DNA of 64,000 nt, taken from contig NZ_JABJWH010000001.1 in the NCBI RefSeq assembly GCF_015265435.1, positions 86,562 to 150,561 of the forward strand. The letters run 5' to 3'. The DNA is from Alloalcanivorax profundimaris (lineage in GTDB: Bacteria > Pseudomonadota > Gammaproteobacteria > Pseudomonadales > Alcanivoracaceae). The notes under the pieces are model-generated. The model had not been told where the DNA came from. It ran no database searches and was given only the letters and a program-made list of their open reading frames with translations. Within the stretch, counting starts at the first letter, position 1. Each line of letters starts with the position of its first letter. Both the position numbers and the translations under genes were made by a program. Of the stretch, positions 63,961-64,000 are shown in pieces.

Positions 63961-64000
63961 ACTGTGCCAAAGGAGTGTTCATGAACAAACGCAGAAGATA
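63936..64000 (+). mobile_element. Left end of an insertion sequence (IS3-like?), cut by window edge
   Basis: TGCGGACACTTCT begins about where the NYN homology ends. Then AGGAG (63971-63975) sits 5 nt before ATG at 63981, whose frame reads MNKRRR to the window end. Such short basic N-termini are common in OrfA of IS3-family elements. The family and the exact terminal repeat cannot be fixed from 65 bp. Confidence 0.45.

Overview
The window is GC-rich, densely packed gammaproteobacterial chromosome. The gene order serC-gyrA-mtaD-ubiG-mupP-yciK resembles the Pseudomonas aeruginosa PA3167-PA3173 neighbourhood. A secreted lipase with its foldase, a fatty acyl-CoA synthetase, an acyl-CoA dehydrogenase and several AdeT-type binding proteins with TRAP permeases suggest a marine hydrocarbon or lipid degrader near Alcanivorax/Alloalcanivorax. 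That genus call is inference from gene content, not from a marker gene. No rRNA, tRNA or CRISPR array was seen.

Region 1 (1-9.5 kb): serC (cut by the left edge) and gyrA on the minus strand; then mtaD, ubiG, mupP and yciK as a tight plus-strand set; then two tandem AdeT-like solute-binding proteins. Region 2 (9.5-20.2 kb): a UbiB/ABC1 kinase, a TatT-like lipoprotein, a third AdeT-like binding protein and two large paralogous TRAP permeases flanking a fatty acyl-CoA synthetase. Region 3 (20.2-31.2 kb): small housekeeping genes (PilZ, methyltransferase, HIT, YcgN, YcgL, rnd, gpmA), an inserted AbiEi/AbiEii pair, a divergent lipase/foldase pair, a fourth AdeT-like protein and an acyl-CoA dehydrogenase.

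Region 4 (31.4-48.6 kb) is the centrepiece: a minus-strand cellulose locus reading bcsP, bcsQ, a bcsA-bcsB fusion, bcsC, bcsD, bcsZ, galU, a UDP-glucose dehydrogenase-like gene, pgi and pgm. Pgi, Pgm and GalU together convert fructose-6-phosphate to UDP-glucose, so substrate supply, polymerisation, export and trimming sit in one gene train. The dehydrogenase-like member has lost its catalytic cysteine and its NAD-binding glycines, so it is probably a pseudoenzyme. A perfect CRP/Vfr-type palindrome lies just upstream of the train.

Region 5 (49-64 kb): a heme-ligand-free bacterioferritin-type ferritin, then a mosaic of surface-polysaccharide genes (WbpM/CapD-like dehydratase, O-antigen ligase, DegT aminotransferase, VanZ-like protein) and toxin-antitoxin or defence modules: DUF1778/GNAT, DUF6088/AbiEii, an MqsA-type antitoxin with a SecB-like chaperone, ParE/addiction module and VapC/Phd. 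It also holds an Rpn nuclease, an MBL/beta-CASP protein and a NYN-domain gene apparently cut by an insertion sequence at the right edge.

Two families of short repeats punctuate the intergenic spaces: REP-like palindromes (core GTAGGAGCGACTTCAGTCGC) in short and long forms, and inverted pairs of 7-nt iterated units.
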